NCBI GenBank assembly: GCA_026874595.1
Contig: CM049319.1
Coordinates: 4,926,601-4,990,600 of the forward strand
DNA: 64,000 nt
Direction of reading: 5' to 3'
Origin: Sipunculus nudus
Taxonomy: Eukaryota; Annelida; Sipuncula; Golfingiida; Sipunculidae
The notes beneath the pieces are model-generated. The model did no database searches. It was not told where the DNA came from and was given only the letters and a program-made list of their open reading frames with translations. How positions within the stretch are numbered: position 1 is the first letter of the stretch; the number at the start of each line of letters is the position of its first letter. Positions 61,960 through 64,000 of this stretch are shown here, in pieces. A program made the translations under genes and the position numbers.

Positions 61960-64000
61960 GAAACGAACGCCGCCGCGGCGGAGGAACTCGGTCAAAAACA
62001 TAGTATCCGCAAAACTTCGTTTTGGTGGATACAAAAATACAGGCGGCTCCACCAGTCTGCAGAAACTAATAAAAACACTTAATGGTCAATATCCATGCAA
62101 AAAATCATGGTGATCTCTGCATTAGTTGTTCAGATACTTCAGTTTTTGTATCAAATTGTCCATTATTCTGAGGGATACTTCGGAGTCCTATAGCTTGAAG
62201 GATATGGGTAACAGAGACCTAATTTCAAGTTTCCACAGGCACCTTTCATGGGCCTCCTTGCATGACAAGAATGAAGATTCTAGGTCCAGTTGTTGCGATT
62301 TGTACCCTGTTGACAGATAACCACATCTTTAAAGGTCTCAAAAAAAAGAAAAAAATTCGTAAAAATTTGAAAAAAAATAGAGGTGGCACACCCAGTCTGC
62401 AGAAACTGATGGAACAGCTCATGATCAATATGTATGCCTAAAATCATGACCATCAGTGTTGTAGTTATTGAAATACTGCAGTTTTTGTATCAAATTTTCC
62501 ATTATTCTGGGGGGGGGGGTATTTTGGACCCATACAGCTTAAAGAATATGGGTAACTGAGACCTAATTTCAAGTTTCCATGGAGACTTTTCATGGGTCTC
62601 CCTGTGTGTCAAGAATGGAGATTCTTGGTCCAGTTTTTATGATTTGTGCCCTGTTAACAGATGTTCATATCTTTAAAGGTCTCAAAAATACAGAAAAATT
62701 TCGTAAAAAAAAACGAACAAATACAGGTGGTGCCACCAGTCTGCAGAAACTTATGAAACACTCCATGATCAATATCCATGCAAACAAATATGGTTATCTC
62801 TGCATTAGTTGTTCAGTTACTTTAGCTTTTGTATCAAATTTTCCATTATTCTGAGCTGTACTTTGGAGTGCCATAGCTCAAAGGATATGGGTAACAGAGA
62901 CCAAATTTCAGGTTTCCATGGAGACTTATCATGGGTCTCCCTGTGTGTCAAGAACGAAGATTCTAGGTCCAGTCGTTACGATTTGTACCCTGTTGACAGA
63001 TAACTACATCCTTAAAGGTCTCAAAAATGGAGAAAACAATTCGTGAACATTGAAAAATACAGGTGGCGCCACCAGTCTGCACAAACTGATGAAACATCTC
63101 ATGATCAATATGTATGTCGAAAATCATGACCATCAGTGATGTAGTTAATGAGATATTGAAGTTTTTGTATGAAATTTTTGACTATTCTGGGGGGTAATTT
63201 TGGGCCCCATAGCTCGAAGGATATGGGTAACAGAGACCTAATTTCTGGTTTCCATGGAGACTTTTCATAGGTCTCTCAGTGTGTCAAAAATGAAGATTCT
63301 AGGTCCAGTCGTTACGATTTGTGCCACGCTAACAGATGACAGCATCCTCAAAGGTCTCAAAAATAGAGTAAAAAATCGTAAAAAATCAAACAGTACAGGT
63401 GGCGCCACCAGTCTGCAGAAACTGATCGAACATCTCATGATCAATATGTATGCCAAAAATGAAGACCATCAGTGATGTAGTTATTGAGATATTGAAGTTT
63501 TTGTATGAAATTTTTTACTATTCTGGGGGGTACTTTGGGGCCCCATAGCTCGAAGGATATGGGTAACAGAGACCTAATTTCAGGTTTCCATGGAGACTTA
63601 TCATGGGTCTCCCTGTGTGTCAAGAACAAAGATTCTAGGTCCAGTCGTTACGATTTGTACCCTGTTGACAGATAACTACATCCTTAAAGGTCTCAAAAAT
63701 TGAGAAAACAATTCGTGAACATTGAAAAATACAGGTGGCGCCACCAGTCTGCACAAACTGATGAAACATCTCATGATCAATATGTATGTCGAAAATCATG
63801 ACCATCAGTGATGTAGTTAATGAGATATTGAAGTTTTTGTATGAAATTTTTGACTATTCTGGGGGGTAATTTTGGGCCCCATAGCTCAAAGGATATGGGT
63901 AACAGAGACCTAATTTCTGGTTTCCATGGAGACTTTTCATAGGTCTCTCAGTGTGTCGAAAATGAAGATTCTAGGTCCAGTCGTTACGATTTGTGCCACG
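61960..64000 (+). repeat. 336-bp tandem array with 672-bp dimer
   Basis: The words acaggtggcgccaccagtct recur at about 62040, 62383, 62725 (diverged forms), then 63062, 63398 and 63734 at 336-base steps. The unit from 63734 matches the one from 63062 almost perfectly, while 63398 differs (gcagaaactgatcg for gcacaaactgatga), giving a 672-base higher-order repeat cut by the window end. A hairpin gtatccgcaaaac/gttttggtggatac lies at about 62003-62032. Confidence 0.9.

Noticed and set aside
61278-63629. Several 60-91 residue frames near the window end
   Set aside because: They repeat the same phrases (METFH, GGATSLQKL) because they lie in the 336-bp tandem array.

Overview
This window is animal nuclear DNA and most resembles a mollusc, probably a bivalve. 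Its genes have short exons and long AT-rich introns. It is dense in microsatellites, poly-C runs, short inverted-repeat elements and interspersed repeats with (ACGG)n ends, a combination I associate with bivalve genomes. The taxon is an inference, because no taxon-specific gene is present. Nothing bacterial, viral or CRISPR-like was seen.

Layout. 1-3.5 kb: a 74-bp satellite of about 45 copies whose outer copies are decayed. 3.5-21.4 kb: gene-poor DNA with repeat fragments, a possible solo LTR, small tandem arrays and one isolated TATA/initiator pair. 21.4-34.7 kb: one complete cytochrome P450 gene on + (four coding exons, three phase-1 introns, 494 residues) with a plausible core promoter, a strong 3'UTR hairpin and a poly(A) signal. 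34.9-35.25 kb: an inverted-repeat element with TA at both ends. 36.5-45.8 kb: repeat-rich land, including a tRNA-derived SINE, a decayed 140-bp tandem array broken by a 776-bp inserted copy of neighbouring sequence, and five long (TA)n tracts. 45.8-50.1 kb: mostly unique DNA with promoter- or enhancer-like motif clusters. 50.8-52.1 kb: a broken LINE. 55.3-60.0 kb: seven exons on - of a thrombospondin-C-terminal/LamG protein, open at both ends. 61.2-64.0 kb: tandem repeats built around the palindrome GGTGGCGCCACC, with a 672-bp dimer at the window end.

The two genes are unrelated in function: a membrane-bound haem monooxygenase and a secreted matrix-type protein. The items most worth follow-up are the LamG extension after a thrombospondin C-terminal domain, the templated insertion with a 107-bp target duplication, the dimeric palindrome-bearing array, and the repeat families that carry nuclear-receptor or CTCF-like motifs. 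All coordinates and splice sites were read by eye. Family names rest on visible motifs, not database searches.
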